Assembly (NCBI RefSeq): GCF_001316265.1
Contig: NZ_BBDN01000007.1
Span: 83,220 to 147,219, forward strand
Direction: 5' to 3'
Origin: Vulcanisaeta sp. JCM 16159
Lineage (GTDB): Archaea; Thermoproteota; Thermoprotei; Thermoproteales; Thermocladiaceae
Length of the DNA: 64,000 bases
Positions within the stretch are counted from its first letter, which is position 1. Every line of letters begins with the position of its first letter. The notes beneath the pieces are model-generated. The model was not told the DNA's origin. It saw only the letters and a program-made list of their open reading frames with translations, and searched no databases. Position numbers and translations under genes: made by a program. Positions 30,823-41,038 of this stretch are shown piece by piece.

Positions 30823-30884
30823 CAATGATTACTACCTGCATATGTTTATAAGCCTAATTCGCATTGTAAGGCTGTACAGAGGAT

Positions 30885-33279
30885 ATGGGCTGGGCAGAGC
30901 TGTTGCAGGACTTGGTTAAGGAGGGGTTATCCTCAAACCATAGGAGGCTCGTGGTCCTTGTAGGTACTGATGAGGAAAAACTCGCCAAGTATGCCGCTGA
31001 GGTCCTCAGGGTATTTTCATCAATTGTTAAGGAGCCGCATGGACTGTACATGTATCAACCCGAGTATCCCGATGCGCAGAGAAGGATGGGTAAATTTAAG
31101 GAGCTTGTTAAGGGGGTTTCCGCAAGTATTGATTATAAGCCGTACAAGGATACGGATAAGCTCCTCGGTACTACTGTCGACTTCGCAATACTGGACTTAA
31201 TGAATGACCTAAAGCCAAATGATGTTGGTAGGCTGGGGGGTATTGTTAGGGGTGGCGGTATTTACATATTCATGGTACCACCGTTGGATGAGTGGGTTAA
31301 GCAATTAACGAAGTTTCAGCAAAGCCTATTGGTTCCCCAGTACAGGCCTGAGGATGTTAGGCATTTCCTGAAGGTTAGGTTTTGGAATAAGTTAATGGGT
31401 ATGGGTAAGGCGTTAATAATCAATGTTAATAATGATGAGGTAATCAAGGAACCTGTCATTGGTGATTCACAGCCCTGGAAGCCAAGGGAGGTAGTAATGC
31501 CAGAGAGGATTAGGTTTTCGAAGGCCATTTACGAATTGGCTAAGACCCAGGACCAGGTCGAGGCCCTTAAAGCAATGGAGGTACTGCTGGAGAGGCCTCC
31601 GAGGGGTAAGAAGGTGGATGTTGTGTTGATAGCGGATAGGGGTAGGGGTAAGTCGGCAATCATTGGCTTGGCGCTGGCGGCCCTTGCTCATAGGCTTAGG
31701 AAGGTTAAGGGTAGGGCCAGGTTCGCAGTCACGGCAATGAACCCGAGCAATGTATCAACACTGATGGAGTTCGTGATAAAGGGCCTTAAGGCGTTGAATT
31801 ACGATGTAGACGTGAGTTACTGGGGTGGTGATGTTGTTTCGGTTAAGGTTGGCATCTCCATCTTCATAGATTATGTGAAGCCGTACGACATGCTTAGTGA
31901 GGAGGGTAGGGATATCGTCGTAGTTGATGAGGCTGCGATGATACCGCTCCCAGTGCTTTATGGAATACATGAGAGATTTGGCAGGGTTATATATGCATCC
32001 ACAATACATGGTTATGAAGGTGCCGGTAGAGGCTTCAGCCTTAGGTTTCTTAAGTACTTGCATGAGGATAAGAACACAAGGGTCATTGAGTATGAGCTTA
32101 AGGAGCCAATTAGGTATGCACCCAATGACCCAGTGGAGCAGTGGCTGTTTGATACTTTATTGCTTGATGCTGAACCTGCGAAGATAACCGAGGAGGATTA
32201 TGAATTAATAAATAGACACGAGTTTAATTACTTGATTCCAGATCTTAAGGAGTTCTTTCTATTAAGTGAGGATAGGTTAAGGCAATTCTTTGGTATTTAT
32301 GTTCAGGCCCACTATAGGAATGAACCGATGACTTGGGAATGATGATGGACGCGCCCCATCACTTCATAAGGGCCTTAACACTTGGTAATGGTAAGATCGT
32401 GGTATCCGTGGAGTTGGCCGAGGAGGGTGGTATAAGCGATGAGTTAATTGACATGGTTGTGAGGGGGCTAAAATTGCCTGGAAATATAATACCGGACAGA
32501 CTAATTAAGTATTGGGGGCTCACGGACTTTGCTAAGTTAAGGGGTTGGAGAATTATTAGGATTGCGACGCACCCTGAGCTTCAGGACAGGGGCCTTGGTA
32601 CTGAGATGCTTAGGAGGATTGAGGAGGAGGCCAGGGAAAAGGGCATTGATTGGGTTGGTGTTGGTTTTGGCGTCAACGCTAAGCTACTGAATTTCTGGAT
32701 TAGGAATGGTTACATGCCAGTACACATAAGTCCCGAGAGGAATCCAATAAGCGGTGAGTATAGTGTATTGCTTGTTAAGCCAATAAGTGAGAAGCCAGAG
32801 ACGCGGCCATCTATGCAAACAAGGAGTTTAGGCTAAGACTACTTAATTCATTGCAGGGTCCGTTCCATGACATGGAACCTGACGTTGTTAGAATGCTATT
32901 GACCGATTGGGGCCAAGCCCTGGACCCCAATTATAGTCCTAGACTCACTGAGGCTCAGGCAAGGCGCTTAATCGCGTACTCATGGGGTCCAATGACCTAT
33001 GAGAATACGGCAGATGCAATAACAGAGCTTGTTAAGACGTACTACCTTAGGAAGGGCATTGATAATATCGCATTGCCGCAATACTATGAGGAGACCTTGA
33101 TTTGTAAGGTGTTACAGGCAAGACCTTGGAGGGAATCAGCTAAGGTTCTTGGTATCAGGAAGTCAACGCTTATGCTCATGCTCAGAGAGGTAGTTAAAGT
33201 TCTCATCCAATACTATGTAAAGTATATCGAAATACCAGAATATATGATAAGTGTTACTAAATCGCAAAAAAAGAGGTAA
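30885..33279 (+). CDS. tmcA: tRNA(Met)/RNA cytidine acetyltransferase TmcA (two frameshifts)
   Basis: Makes N4-acetylcytidine in tRNA, and in many hyperthermophiles also in rRNA. The N-terminal DUF1726-type domain is followed by a helicase-like ATPase with P-loop ADRGRGKSA and Walker B VVVDEAAMIPL. A GNAT acetyltransferase segment follows (RIATHPELQDRGLGTEMLRR), then the C-terminal tRNA-binding domain (ARPWRESAKVLGIRKS). Three frames join near 32340 and 32840. Restored length of about 797 residues agrees with archaeal TmcA. A TATA-like TTTATAAG lies 32-42 bases upstream of ATG 30885. Confidence 0.93.
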
Positions 33280-33297
33280 GTAGTTTTAGAGTGTTAG

Positions 33298-33307
33298 CTT
33301 TAAAATT
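33298..33307 (+). promoter_or_regulatory. TATA box for the ribbon-helix-helix gene
   Basis: CTTTAAAATT lies 22-31 bases before ATG 33329. Confidence 0.5.
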
Positions 33308-33328
33308 AGTTGCTAATTCATTGAATGC

Positions 33329-33555
33329 ATGGCTAAAAATGGTAAGAGAAGAATCGTGATCGAGGTGGATGAGCATCAATACGAAGAGTTAAAAAGGCTC
33401 AAGCAAGCATCTCATTCAAAGAATTGGGCTGATCTGCTCATTAAGTGCTTGATAATTCATTAATTATAGCTGAGATAATGGCTATTCATAATGATATTAA
33501 GGATATAAATAGGGCCATAAATGAAATCTCTAGATTAATTAGGGAAGAGACGTAA
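33329..33555 (+). CDS. Small ribbon-helix-helix-like regulator with coiled-coil tail (one frameshift)
   Basis: From ATG 33329 the first 42 residues are basic with the strand-helix-helix pattern RIVIEVDEHQYEELKRLK then SHSKNWADLLIKC, typical of ribbon-helix-helix DNA-binding proteins. The frame stops at 33463. One frame over it continues DNSLIIAEIMAIHNDIKDIN to TAA 33555, a helical tail likely to dimerise. Restored length about 75 residues. It is first in the block of novel genes that follows and could be its regulator (inference from position only). Confidence 0.6.
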
Positions 33556-33598
33556 CAGCGCGTCTCATGTATACCCAATGTTATTCGCACAAGTAAAG

Positions 33599-33608
33599 AA
33601 TAAATATA
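33599..33608 (+). promoter_or_regulatory. TATA box for the operon beginning at 33630
   Basis: AATAAATATA lies 22-31 bases before ATG 33630. The next three genes overlap one another, so this is probably the promoter for all four. Confidence 0.5.
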
Positions 33609-33629
33609 GCTTAATTAATGAGAATCTGA

Positions 33630-34025
33630 ATGTTAGTGCTATTATTTAATACGATTGAGGATGCCATAAACAAATTGAGCATCATTAAAGACCAATTATT
33701 AAACCTGAGGGAACACTATGGATTAATTAAGGAGAGAATGAAGGAAAACGCCGAAACTGAGGAGAGACTTGTAAGGCTTGGTTTTCAGCCATCCCACCGT
33801 GTAATAACGGTCCAGGCCATACCCCAGATTATAAATATACACATAATGCCTCACTCAGCATGGCTATTAAATAAGTTAGGTGCAATAGAGAATAATATTA
33901 ATTACGTTATAAATGAAATTGAAAAGATAAGCAATTATTTAAATAGAATTAAAGATAGAAATGCATCTATTATGATAATAATAGATTATACAAATAAGAA
34001 GACGAGGTTGGTGATAATGCCATGA
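33630..34025 (+). CDS. Novel family protein A: alternating helical and beta hairpins
   Basis: 131 residues, no membrane segment. Predicted order: strand MLVLLFN, helical hairpin (about 9-48), beta hairpin VITVQAIPQIINIHIMP, second helical hairpin (about 75-110), final beta hairpin SIMIIIDYTNKKTRLVIMP at the very end. Proteins B, C, D, E and F nearby share this order, including the hydrophobic strand, a turn with Asp or Pro, and a second hydrophobic strand. Function unknown. Intact. Its stop overlaps the start of gene B by 4 bases, so translation is probably coupled. Confidence 0.7.
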   Translation: MLVLLFNTIEDAINKLSIIKDQLLNLREHYGLIKERMKENAETEERLVRLGFQPSHRVITVQAIPQIINIHIMPHSAWLLNKLGAIENNINYVINEIEKISNYLNRIKDRNASIMIIIDYTNKKTRLVIMP

Positions 34026-34412
34026 GCACCAACGTAGACATAAGCATAGAAATCGATGAACTATACAAGAGAGTACTGGAGAATAAGAAGAGAGTTACGG
34101 AATACGTTAAGGGCCTCTATGAAGTATATAGCAAGATCACCGGCATTGTAGACCTACCGGTGAAAAGCGAAAAAAATACTTATCGACATACCTAACTCAA
34201 TTCCAATAATAATATATAAGAGACCATCGAGGGAGGCCTATAGGGAATTGTTCTCGAGAGCTATACAACTCCTTAAGCTGGAATATGCAGTTTACGAGAT
34301 CCTTGAGGGTAGGCTAAGCAAGCTTAAGGATCACGGTCTTAAAGCCATGGTTAGGTACTTCGCTGATGTACCATCTCTGGTGGTGATCGACCTTGATAGT
34401 GCTAAGAAGTGA
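34022..34412 (+). CDS. Novel family protein B: alternating helical and beta hairpins (one frameshift)
   Basis: ATG 34022 overlaps the previous stop as ATGA. An N-terminal helical hairpin is followed, after a one-base error near 34170 in a run of seven A residues, by beta hairpin KKILIDIPNSIPIIIYKRP, a second helical hairpin (about 75-112), and a terminal strand SLVVIDLD. About 130 residues. The architecture is the same as protein A. No catalytic motif, no membrane segment, no recognised family. Confidence 0.65.
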
Positions 34413-35058
34413 TAAACTAAAGAACACGATCCTAGATCTTGGTAGTAGGCTTAATGAAATACTGCAAGTTCTCAATGAGATGTATGCAATCAATCTTGAT
34501 AACGAGACTGTGAGCAAATTAATAAGGGAATTAAGGAGTAAGTCATCTTCGGCCAGGTATACTAAGGGTGGCACGAATGTAACATCTAAGGTGGGTGATA
34601 TTGAGGTTATTTACGTGTTAACGGCCAGTGGTTATAAGGATATAATTAGGGACGCTATTAATTATTACACAAACGTACTCATGGCTATTAAGCAGATTAC
34701 GGAATTTAGCGAAAAACTCGGTATAGGCGATAATTATACGGTTATTATTGATGGTTCATCGATAGACGTAATCATAGGTTACTCATTACCTGATGTGTCA
34801 GATTTACCATTATTAACTCTATCGAGCATTAAGGAGATGGCGGAAATACCCAGCGTTTTGGTTGGCATTACTGGCTTGACTGCCGATGAGTTGGCTAAGG
34901 TAATGGTGACTATTGATAACTTGATCTCCTCAATGAGCACTGGCTCAAATAGCTTTGAAACAGTTGTGAAAATAAGTGATATAAATTACCCAGAACCCTT
35001 TAAGAAAATTGAGGAATTGATTGGTGGTGCGCATGATCATCGAGATCAAGAGATATAA
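34399..35058 (+). CDS. Novel family protein C: larger member with the same hairpin unit
   Basis: About 219 residues from GTG 34399, overlapping gene B by 14 bases. An N-terminal helical hairpin and a Ser/Lys/Gly-rich loop precede the shared unit: strand IEVIYVL, two helices, then beta hairpin YTVIIDGSSIDVIIGYSLP. An extra C-terminal helical region of about 75 residues follows, with further strands. The end overlaps gene D by 26 bases; a small error near 35030 could move this stop to an ATGA overlap. Unknown function. Confidence 0.6.
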   Translation: MLRSDKLKNTILDLGSRLNEILQVLNEMYAINLDNETVSKLIRELRSKSSSARYTKGGTNVTSKVGDIEVIYVLTASGYKDIIRDAINYYTNVLMAIKQITEFSEKLGIGDNYTVIIDGSSIDVIIGYSLPDVSDLPLLTLSSIKEMAEIPSVLVGITGLTADELAKVMVTIDNLISSMSTGSNSFETVVKISDINYPEPFKKIEELIGGAHDHRDQEI

Positions 35059-35441
35059 CTCGTTAAATGAGATGATTCAATCCCTAAAGAACGAACTAAG
35101 TAATTCATATAGGTTCATGTACATGCTTAAGCAGAATTGGAACGAGATACTAGGTACTGAAAGTAGCACTACATTGGCAAGCGAAATATCAGAAAATATT
35201 AGATTTATTGATGGTTCCTCAGAGGTGTTTTCCGTGAGAATTGTCTATAAGCCGGGCACCAATACGAGAAATAATGTGATTAATGATGTTGCCGGATATA
35301 TGCAGAAAAAAATCAGCAATTATAAAGTCGGTAATCGATAGACTCGAGTCACTCTACATTGATAAGGATCGCCCAATAATTGCATTACTTGTTGATTCAA
35401 TACCAATAATGATAATTATGCAGGGTGAGGAGGGTGCCTAA
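35033..35441 (+). CDS. Novel family protein D: alternating helical and beta hairpins (one frameshift)
   Basis: Starts MIIEIKRYNSLNEMIQSL and has a helical hairpin, then beta hairpin EVFSVRIVYKP. The frame breaks in a run of seven A residues near 35310. The next frame gives the second helical hairpin (SAIIKSVIDRLESLY) and terminal beta hairpin IIALLVDSIPIMIIMQG, ending at TAA 35441. About 136 residues. The end is only 2 bases from the convergent stop of gene F. The N-terminal strand-helix pattern matches proteins A and E. Confidence 0.65.
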
Positions 35442-35443
35442 TT

Positions 35444-36291
35444 TTACCTATTGATCATTATAAGCTTCCTTGGTACTCCATCAACGTATATAACCAATAC
35501 CTGCGAATTACCCATGTATTGAGAAATATCATTATCATGCACTAACCTCTCAACTATATTGTTAAACTCATTAACATAGTTACTTATTAATTGGGTATCG
35601 TTCATTAACTCATTGGCTATCTCCTCCGGCCTTACATAAACTACTAATCCCTCTTCGACAACCTTTGTCTTCTTCTGTTTCTTAAAGACTGACTCCTCCT
35701 TAAGGTTAAACCAAGCATTGCGGCTTTACTCTCATATTGCCTAGCCCTTAATAGGAATGGGACCTCCTTATTCATGCTCTCTGCAATTCCTTTAATGTCC
35801 ATGAACCTTCTTGAGATACTTATTATAGCGTCTGTCCAACCATCATAGTACTCAATCCAGCTACCCAATGTCTCATTAGTTGATGCACCGGATTTTAGCT
35901 CATTAATTGTTTCATTAATAAGCCTATCCAAATCCTCGGGTTTAATTTCAGTCCTCTTCTCAACCTTCGGCTTACTAATGACGTTACTCGGCCTTTTAAT
36001 TCCTCTTTGATCCTGCTTTAATCCAAGGAGTGATCGTATATCCACATTCATGTACTTACTTGCTAATATGGATATTCCATAGCCTATGGCTAAGCCAATT
36101 ACCGGAAGTAATATGTATTTAATACTAAGGTATTGGTTAATTGAGAAATTAGGTAGTATGTAGGGTATTAGCATCAATATTGCGTAGATACCAAGGAGCG
36201 GTATTATAACCGTTAATGGCGGCCTAATCAAGCCTAGTACAATCATGCCAATCATTATTGCGATTATTAATATGGGTATTGGTATTATCAT
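35444..36291 (-). CDS. Novel family protein F: membrane-anchored member (one frameshift)
   Basis: The N-terminal 90 residues hold three hydrophobic helices (about 2-20, 24-48, 59-85). A charged linker follows, then a helical region with SWIEYYDGWTDAIISISRR. After a frame change near 35705 the tail repeats the shared unit: strand EEGLVVYVRP, two helices, beta hairpin QVLVIYVDGVPRKLIMINR, stop at 35444. About 282 residues restored. It is the only one of the six with membrane helices, so it may anchor the assembly. It is too short and unlike TadC/FlaJ. Its ATG overlaps the stop of gene E. Confidence 0.62.
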
Positions 36292-36651
36292 GAGCCTTCA
36301 CCTAAGGTCAATGGTTGCGATAATAAAACCCTGCTTGGTATTCCATTCTCTAATTCGAGTAGTACGATACCCGTATAATTACTGTCGTTGAATATGTTCT
36401 TTATTTCCTCAAGTAGCGTGTTTATGGCTTTGATTCTTATATCGATTTTTTTCGGCTAATCCCCTGATCTCCGTTATTCTTTCTCTCTTTATTGTGAGAC
36501 TACCATCCTTATCTATCTCAATTATATCCACAAGTGAATCCTTGCTTAATTCCTCCTCTATTACTTTCTTGGCTATTAATAACTTATTCAATTCCTCACT
36601 TAAATACTTAACCAGGGAATTAATATCCTTAAACCTGAGCAACGCTCTCAA
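36288..36651 (-). CDS. Novel family protein E: alternating helical and beta hairpins (one frameshift)
   Basis: Starts MRALLRFKDINSLVKYLSEE within the last codons of the ATPase gene (23-base overlap). Helical hairpin, beta hairpin DIIEIDKDGSLTIKRE, and, after a shift near 36450 at an A run, a second helix (INTLLEEIKNIFND) and beta hairpin YTGIVLLELENGIPSRVLLS, with stop TGA overlapping the start of gene F. About 121 residues. Translational coupling on both sides places it in one operon with the ATPase and protein F. Confidence 0.65.
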
Positions 36652-38161
36652 CCTCGCTCACCTTGCCGAAGACATGGTTAAGTACTAAGTCTGGATTCGT
36701 ATAGTATGCCTGCACGTACATTGAAACATCCTCGAAGTTATACACCTCGTTCTTCACCATCCAATTAACAATCTTAGCTCTAGTCTCTATCTCCCTGAGT
36801 AGTTCGTCGACGTCCTTACCAGTCATGTCACTTATCTGCCTAATTAAGACGCTCTTGTCCACGTATGACTCGTGAGTATCAGTTCTCGGGTTCCATCTGA
36901 ACACTGTGTTAAACCTAATCTTGTCACCATCCATGTAAACCTCACCAACCTCAGTAACCCTCCTCGTTAACCTACCACCGATCTTAACCCTCTTAATCAT
37001 GACGAATATGTTCATGGCGGGTATGTAGGCCGGTGGTATGTTCATTGGTGGCTCATGAGCTATTAACGGCAGCCTCAAAGGACTCCGCGTGCATTGTCGA
37101 TATGCCACTGTGGCCTGTGTTCACGGCTTGGAACAATACGTAGGCCTCCTCACCCCTGATCTCACCAACGATTAGGTAATCAGGCCTCATTCTAAGTGTT
37201 GCCTTAACCAAGTCAAATAGCGTGATCTCATTTATCTTCTCAGCGCCGTAACTCTGCCTGGTGACGAGTCTGACCCAATTCTTATGAGGCAGGTTTATCT
37301 CTGGGACCTCCTCAACGGTTATTATCTTCATGTGGGGCTTAATGAATGTTGCCATGGCATTGAGGAAACTCGTCTTGCCGGCGCCCGTGACGCCAAGCAC
37401 CAGGAATGACCTACCATTATCAAGCATTACCCAGAAGTAACCAGCAATCTCGGCACTAATGTTACCGTACCTAACCAGCTCCGTGAACGTTAGCGGATTC
37501 TTCCTAAACTTCCTTATCGTGAATGTTGAACCACCTGGCGAGACCTCCCTCCTATATGTGACGGCTATTCTAGAACCATCAGGCAGCTGGGCATCAACTA
37601 TTGGCGTCGCTACTGAAACGTGCCTACCGGACATGTGTATTAATTTAACGACTAAGTCATCAAGGCTTGGTCGGTCATTGGCACAATGTTTGTTGGTATG
37701 GACTCATACTTCCTATGAAATACATAGACTGGCCTGCCGACGCCGTCGCATGATATATCCTCAATATTCTCATCCCTCATTAAGGCATCTATTGGTCCAT
37801 AACCGAGCAAGTCCCTCTCCATGTAGTATAGAAACTTGGCAAAGGATGATGACTGTACATTCCTGAAGAGTCTCCTATACCTACCAACAATCTTCTTCAG
37901 TTCATTGAGAAGGTAATTCTTAACATCGCCCATCTTCATTAAATCCTCAGGCGGTGGTAATTCGAGCATGACGATCCTCACCAACTCCTTGTATACCTGC
38001 TGTTCAATTGAATCAAGTGTTATCTCCTCTAGGTAGTACATAATGTCTCCGGTCCTTTCGTCTTGAATTATTGTGGCATATGCGAACGGTTCGTATAATG
38101 AGTACCTCTCCAGTTCCTTGAATTGTCCTACTGGCTTTATTAACTGAAAGTCTAAACTCAT
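36629..38161 (-). CDS. GspE/VirB11-superfamily secretion ATPase (about three frameshifts)
   Basis: About 511 residues restored. N-terminal domain to about 165, then the RecA-like ATPase: Walker A GVTGAGKTS, Asp box region ITVEEVPEINL, Walker B RPDYLIVGEIRGEE, His box STMHAES. Frames join near 37670 and at two close sites around 37070, the latter restoring NRLMSPPMNIPPAY with two lost bases. This family powers type IV pili, archaella, type II/IV secretion and DNA transfer. The usual TadC/FlaJ membrane platform gene is absent on both sides; instead genes E and F follow with overlapping ends. Confidence 0.85.
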
Positions 38162-38234
38162 TCAGTTTTATTAAAGAACAGACCTCTAAAAATACTTTCT
38201 GTTTCATAACTTCTTTATCTTCAACGATGAGAAA

Positions 38235-38245
38235 CTTATATATAA
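38235..38245 (+). promoter_or_regulatory. TATA box for the exported-protein gene at 38262
   Basis: CTTATATATAA lies 17-27 bases upstream of ATG 38262, in the 100-base divergent spacer shared with the ATPase operon. On the other strand an AT-rich GTATTTTTAG lies about 25 bases before the ATPase start at 38161. Confidence 0.5.
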
Positions 38246-38261
38246 CCGTAGGTAGTATTAA

Positions 38262-39629
38262 ATGGTGATGGTAATTAATAAATGGGTAATATTTGCTATA
38301 TCTCTAATGATGATATTAATATTAGTCGCATTTATTTCCTACGCAAACACTATTTATGGGCCAGCACCAACACCCATGGTTTATACAACGTACGTAATAA
38401 CCATGAACCTAACAGACTCAAGACCATCGATACAGTTTCTCAATGCAATCCTAAATAATTACCCACTAACCTACCGTGAGGACTCATTAATAACTAATAC
38501 AACACCTGTTTGGAAGGTCACAGCAAATAGGGAGTTCACGCTATACATAATTAATGCCTCAGTGACCACTAACCAACAGGCAATTTTACTCAATACAACG
38601 GCAATAACCAATAACACCGGTGGTATCTCATGGACGCTGAAAATTCCCTCATACCTAGTATATCCACAATCCGTATACGCCAACTGGGATGTATTAATAA
38701 CTGAGGACTTAAACGGGGTGAAATACGTAGTCTTCGCCTTCGAGACAGGTAATGAGAGTCTTGCGCAGGTATTAAGTGGGTTAAGTACGGTTGGTGGTTA
38801 CCTAGTTGCCCTCAATGGTGAGCCGTATTACCTATGGAATTACTACTATGGATATAACCCAGCCACGGACAGCGTCGGTAAGTACTATGAAGTTAGCTTG
38901 CCTGGATTAAGTATATTCATGATGTGGGTTGGCCAGGGAGAGAATGCGAGTTCATGGCCAAGTGCAGGATTTCAGGAGGTTCTCCAGATCCTTAGTTATT
39001 CATTTAGTGAGTATGTAAATTCATCATTGATTATATACTCGACCCTCAGCCCTAACATAACCATTGGTGAAATCACCAATTATGGATATACCGTATATCA
39101 AAGGCCAAGGCTTGTGCCATTTGGACCCATTATTTACGTATCGCCAATAGTATTACTACCAAATGGCACATTAATAAATCCAACCTGCATACCAAATACC
39201 TATTACCTATTGCAGGTTAATTACGTTACACAAGGTGGTTATTCAATCCCTATCTATGAAACAAAGAACTACCCAATGGGACTATACCTACTCAACGAAT
39301 CGCTACTCTTCGGAGGTTACTTACAGGCGTATGACTTTTTCAACAGGTCAGTGATACCAGTGACCCCAGTACAGTATTTATCACCCATTTATCAACCACG
39401 GATGAGCACAGTTTCATGGTGTAAATTACAGGTATTTCAAGTGCCTGGTAATGGCGATATACTAAGTAATCAGACAATTAATGGCGTCATTAATGGTAAT
39501 GATACAATAACCGTAAATAATAACATAGATATTAATAAAGTGAATGCTCAAAACACGATCTACATACTTAATGTACTTTCGCATGTCATGAATGGCTTCC
39601 TCAAGCTACTAAGATTAATTGTGAGATAA
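38262..39629 (+). CDS. Large exported protein divergent from the secretion ATPase, function unknown
   Basis: 455 residues: a short basic start, a strong hydrophobic helix (about 8-28) with signal or anchor character, and an extracytoplasmic domain rich in Asn, Thr, Tyr and Ser with many N-x-S/T sites. Only two cysteines are seen in the exported domain (PTCIPN and SWCKLQ), which could pair. An Asn-rich stretch (GVINGNDTITVNNNIDINKV) precedes a C-terminal amphipathic helix. It is intact and shares its promoter region with the ATPase operon, so it could be a surface partner or substrate of that machine (inference). Confidence 0.65.
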   Translation: MVMVINKWVIFAISLMMILILVAFISYANTIYGPAPTPMVYTTYVITMNLTDSRPSIQFLNAILNNYPLTYREDSLITNTTPVWKVTANREFTLYIINASVTTNQQAILLNTTAITNNTGGISWTLKIPSYLVYPQSVYANWDVLITEDLNGVKYVVFAFETGNESLAQVLSGLSTVGGYLVALNGEPYYLWNYYYGYNPATDSVGKYYEVSLPGLSIFMMWVGQGENASSWPSAGFQEVLQILSYSFSEYVNSSLIIYSTLSPNITIGEITNYGYTVYQRPRLVPFGPIIYVSPIVLLPNGTLINPTCIPNTYYLLQVNYVTQGGYSIPIYETKNYPMGLYLLNESLLFGGYLQAYDFFNRSVIPVTPVQYLSPIYQPRMSTVSWCKLQVFQVPGNGDILSNQTINGVINGNDTITVNNNIDINKVNAQNTIYILNVLSHVMNGFLKLLRLIVR

Positions 39630-39660
39630 AATTATTTTCCCTGCGATGTATTCACATAGA

Positions 39661-40628
39661 TTAATCATTTATTCTTATGGTTTTCACATGAAGTTTCTGT
39701 TCGATACTATTCAATGCCTTAAACAATAATGTGGTTATGTCAATCCTCTCCTTAACACTTAAGGCAGCAGCCGTTGCGTGACCACCGCCCTCGCCATTAA
39801 AGTACCGTGCCAGTTCATTGAAGATCTCTGCAAGCGATACCCTCTCCGCAATCCTCTTGTTACACCTACCAAATAGCCTTACTTCATTATCGTGTTCTGA
39901 GGCTACTAATGCCACATCACAACCAGCCCTAATCAGAACATCTGCCAATGATGATTCATAAGCATTCACATTACTTAAACACACAATATAGTCGCTAAAC
40001 CTATAGGCCCTCATTCTCAATAAACCCTTAATACGAGCCATCTTCTCCGAAAAAGTCATCTCCTCAACCATTGCATTAACTATGTCCCTGTAATCCCTAC
40101 CAGCCAACCTGAGTAACCAGGCCAATACCTCAAAGGTCTCAGGCCTAGCCCTACTCAACCTGCCACTATCGCTGAGAATGCGCCAATGAGCAGGGTGGCA
40201 ACCTCGCTACTTGGCTCGATACCTAGCTCCCTAAATATTTGAGCAATAATCTCTGAGCAACTTGTGGCATCTGGATCAATAAAGGCAACTGTTGGTGCTA
40301 TATTACGCACCTCATGGTGATCAATAACCACCACAGGCCTATTGCCTATGATGTTTCTGAACTCATTCAATTGCGCATATGTACTAACATCAACTAGAAA
40401 TACCAAACTTAATTCACCACAACTATCTAATCCTTGATAGTTAATGCCAAGTTTGCTGATGAATGACTTAACCGAGTAGGACGGCCCCTCAGGAACCACA
40501 AGGAACGCCTCATGACCAAGCCTATTAATTAACTCCCTGGTGGCCACTCCACATGCATACGCATCTAAGTCAGCATGCCTATGTGTTATTACGCAGGCTC
40601 TTTGCGTATTCCTCAGCAATTCTCTCAA
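39661..40628 (-). CDS. DHH-family phosphoesterase (RecJ/nanoRNase-like; one frameshift)
   Basis: The N-terminal DHH domain has THRHADLDAYA (metal site) and VVIDHHEV; the C-terminal DHHA1 domain ends FNGEGGGHATAAA. Two frames join near 40157. About 322 residues. Family members hydrolyse phosphodiester bonds in oligonucleotides, single-stranded DNA or cyclic nucleotides. The short size and single DHHA1 domain suggest a nanoRNase or GAN-like exonuclease; the substrate is not decided. Start taken as TTG 40628 (GTG 40658 is also possible), overlapping the upstream gene. Confidence 0.82.
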
Positions 40629-40920
40629 TTTCTCCAGCTGGTAAACCAACCAATTCACCCCTCCTAAACTTACCTATTAGGTAATCCGCTATTTTAAATC
40701 CAAACTCAACAGCACTATTAATAATACCATCAAGATTCTCCATCAGCGGATTAGTCATCACATCAATACTTATCTCGAGTGTATAACTATTAGTATCAAA
40801 TCCGACATCAATTACAACATCCTCAAGAAGTCTCTCAGGGAGTCTACGCATTAAGTACTTGTAAATCTCATCAGCGATAATATTAACGATTTCACCAAGA
40901 ACCTCATTATCAATGCTCAT
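40579..40920 (-). CDS. DUF3194 family protein
   Basis: 113 residues, helix-rich ends around a strand segment YTLEISIDVMTN, then AVEFGFKIADYL, in the style of the archaeal DUF3194 family. It is usually found, as here, next to prefoldin beta in archaeal information-processing clusters. Function unknown. Its end overlaps the start of the DHH phosphoesterase gene, so the two are coupled. Confidence 0.7.
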   Translation of the reverse strand: MSIDNEVLGEIVNIIADEIYKYLMRRLPERLLEDVVIDVGFDTNSYTLEISIDVMTNPLMENLDGIINSAVEFGFKIADYLIGKFRRGELVGLPAGEIERIAEEYAKSLRNNT

Positions 40921-41038
40921 TACACCTAACCACCATACTCTGTAACTTTACCCAAATAAATATAACTCCACATCCAGGGACGCTCACAGAGTTACTTACT
41001 CATTTACTCATAATTCACTAATAAACGAATAAGCCTTA

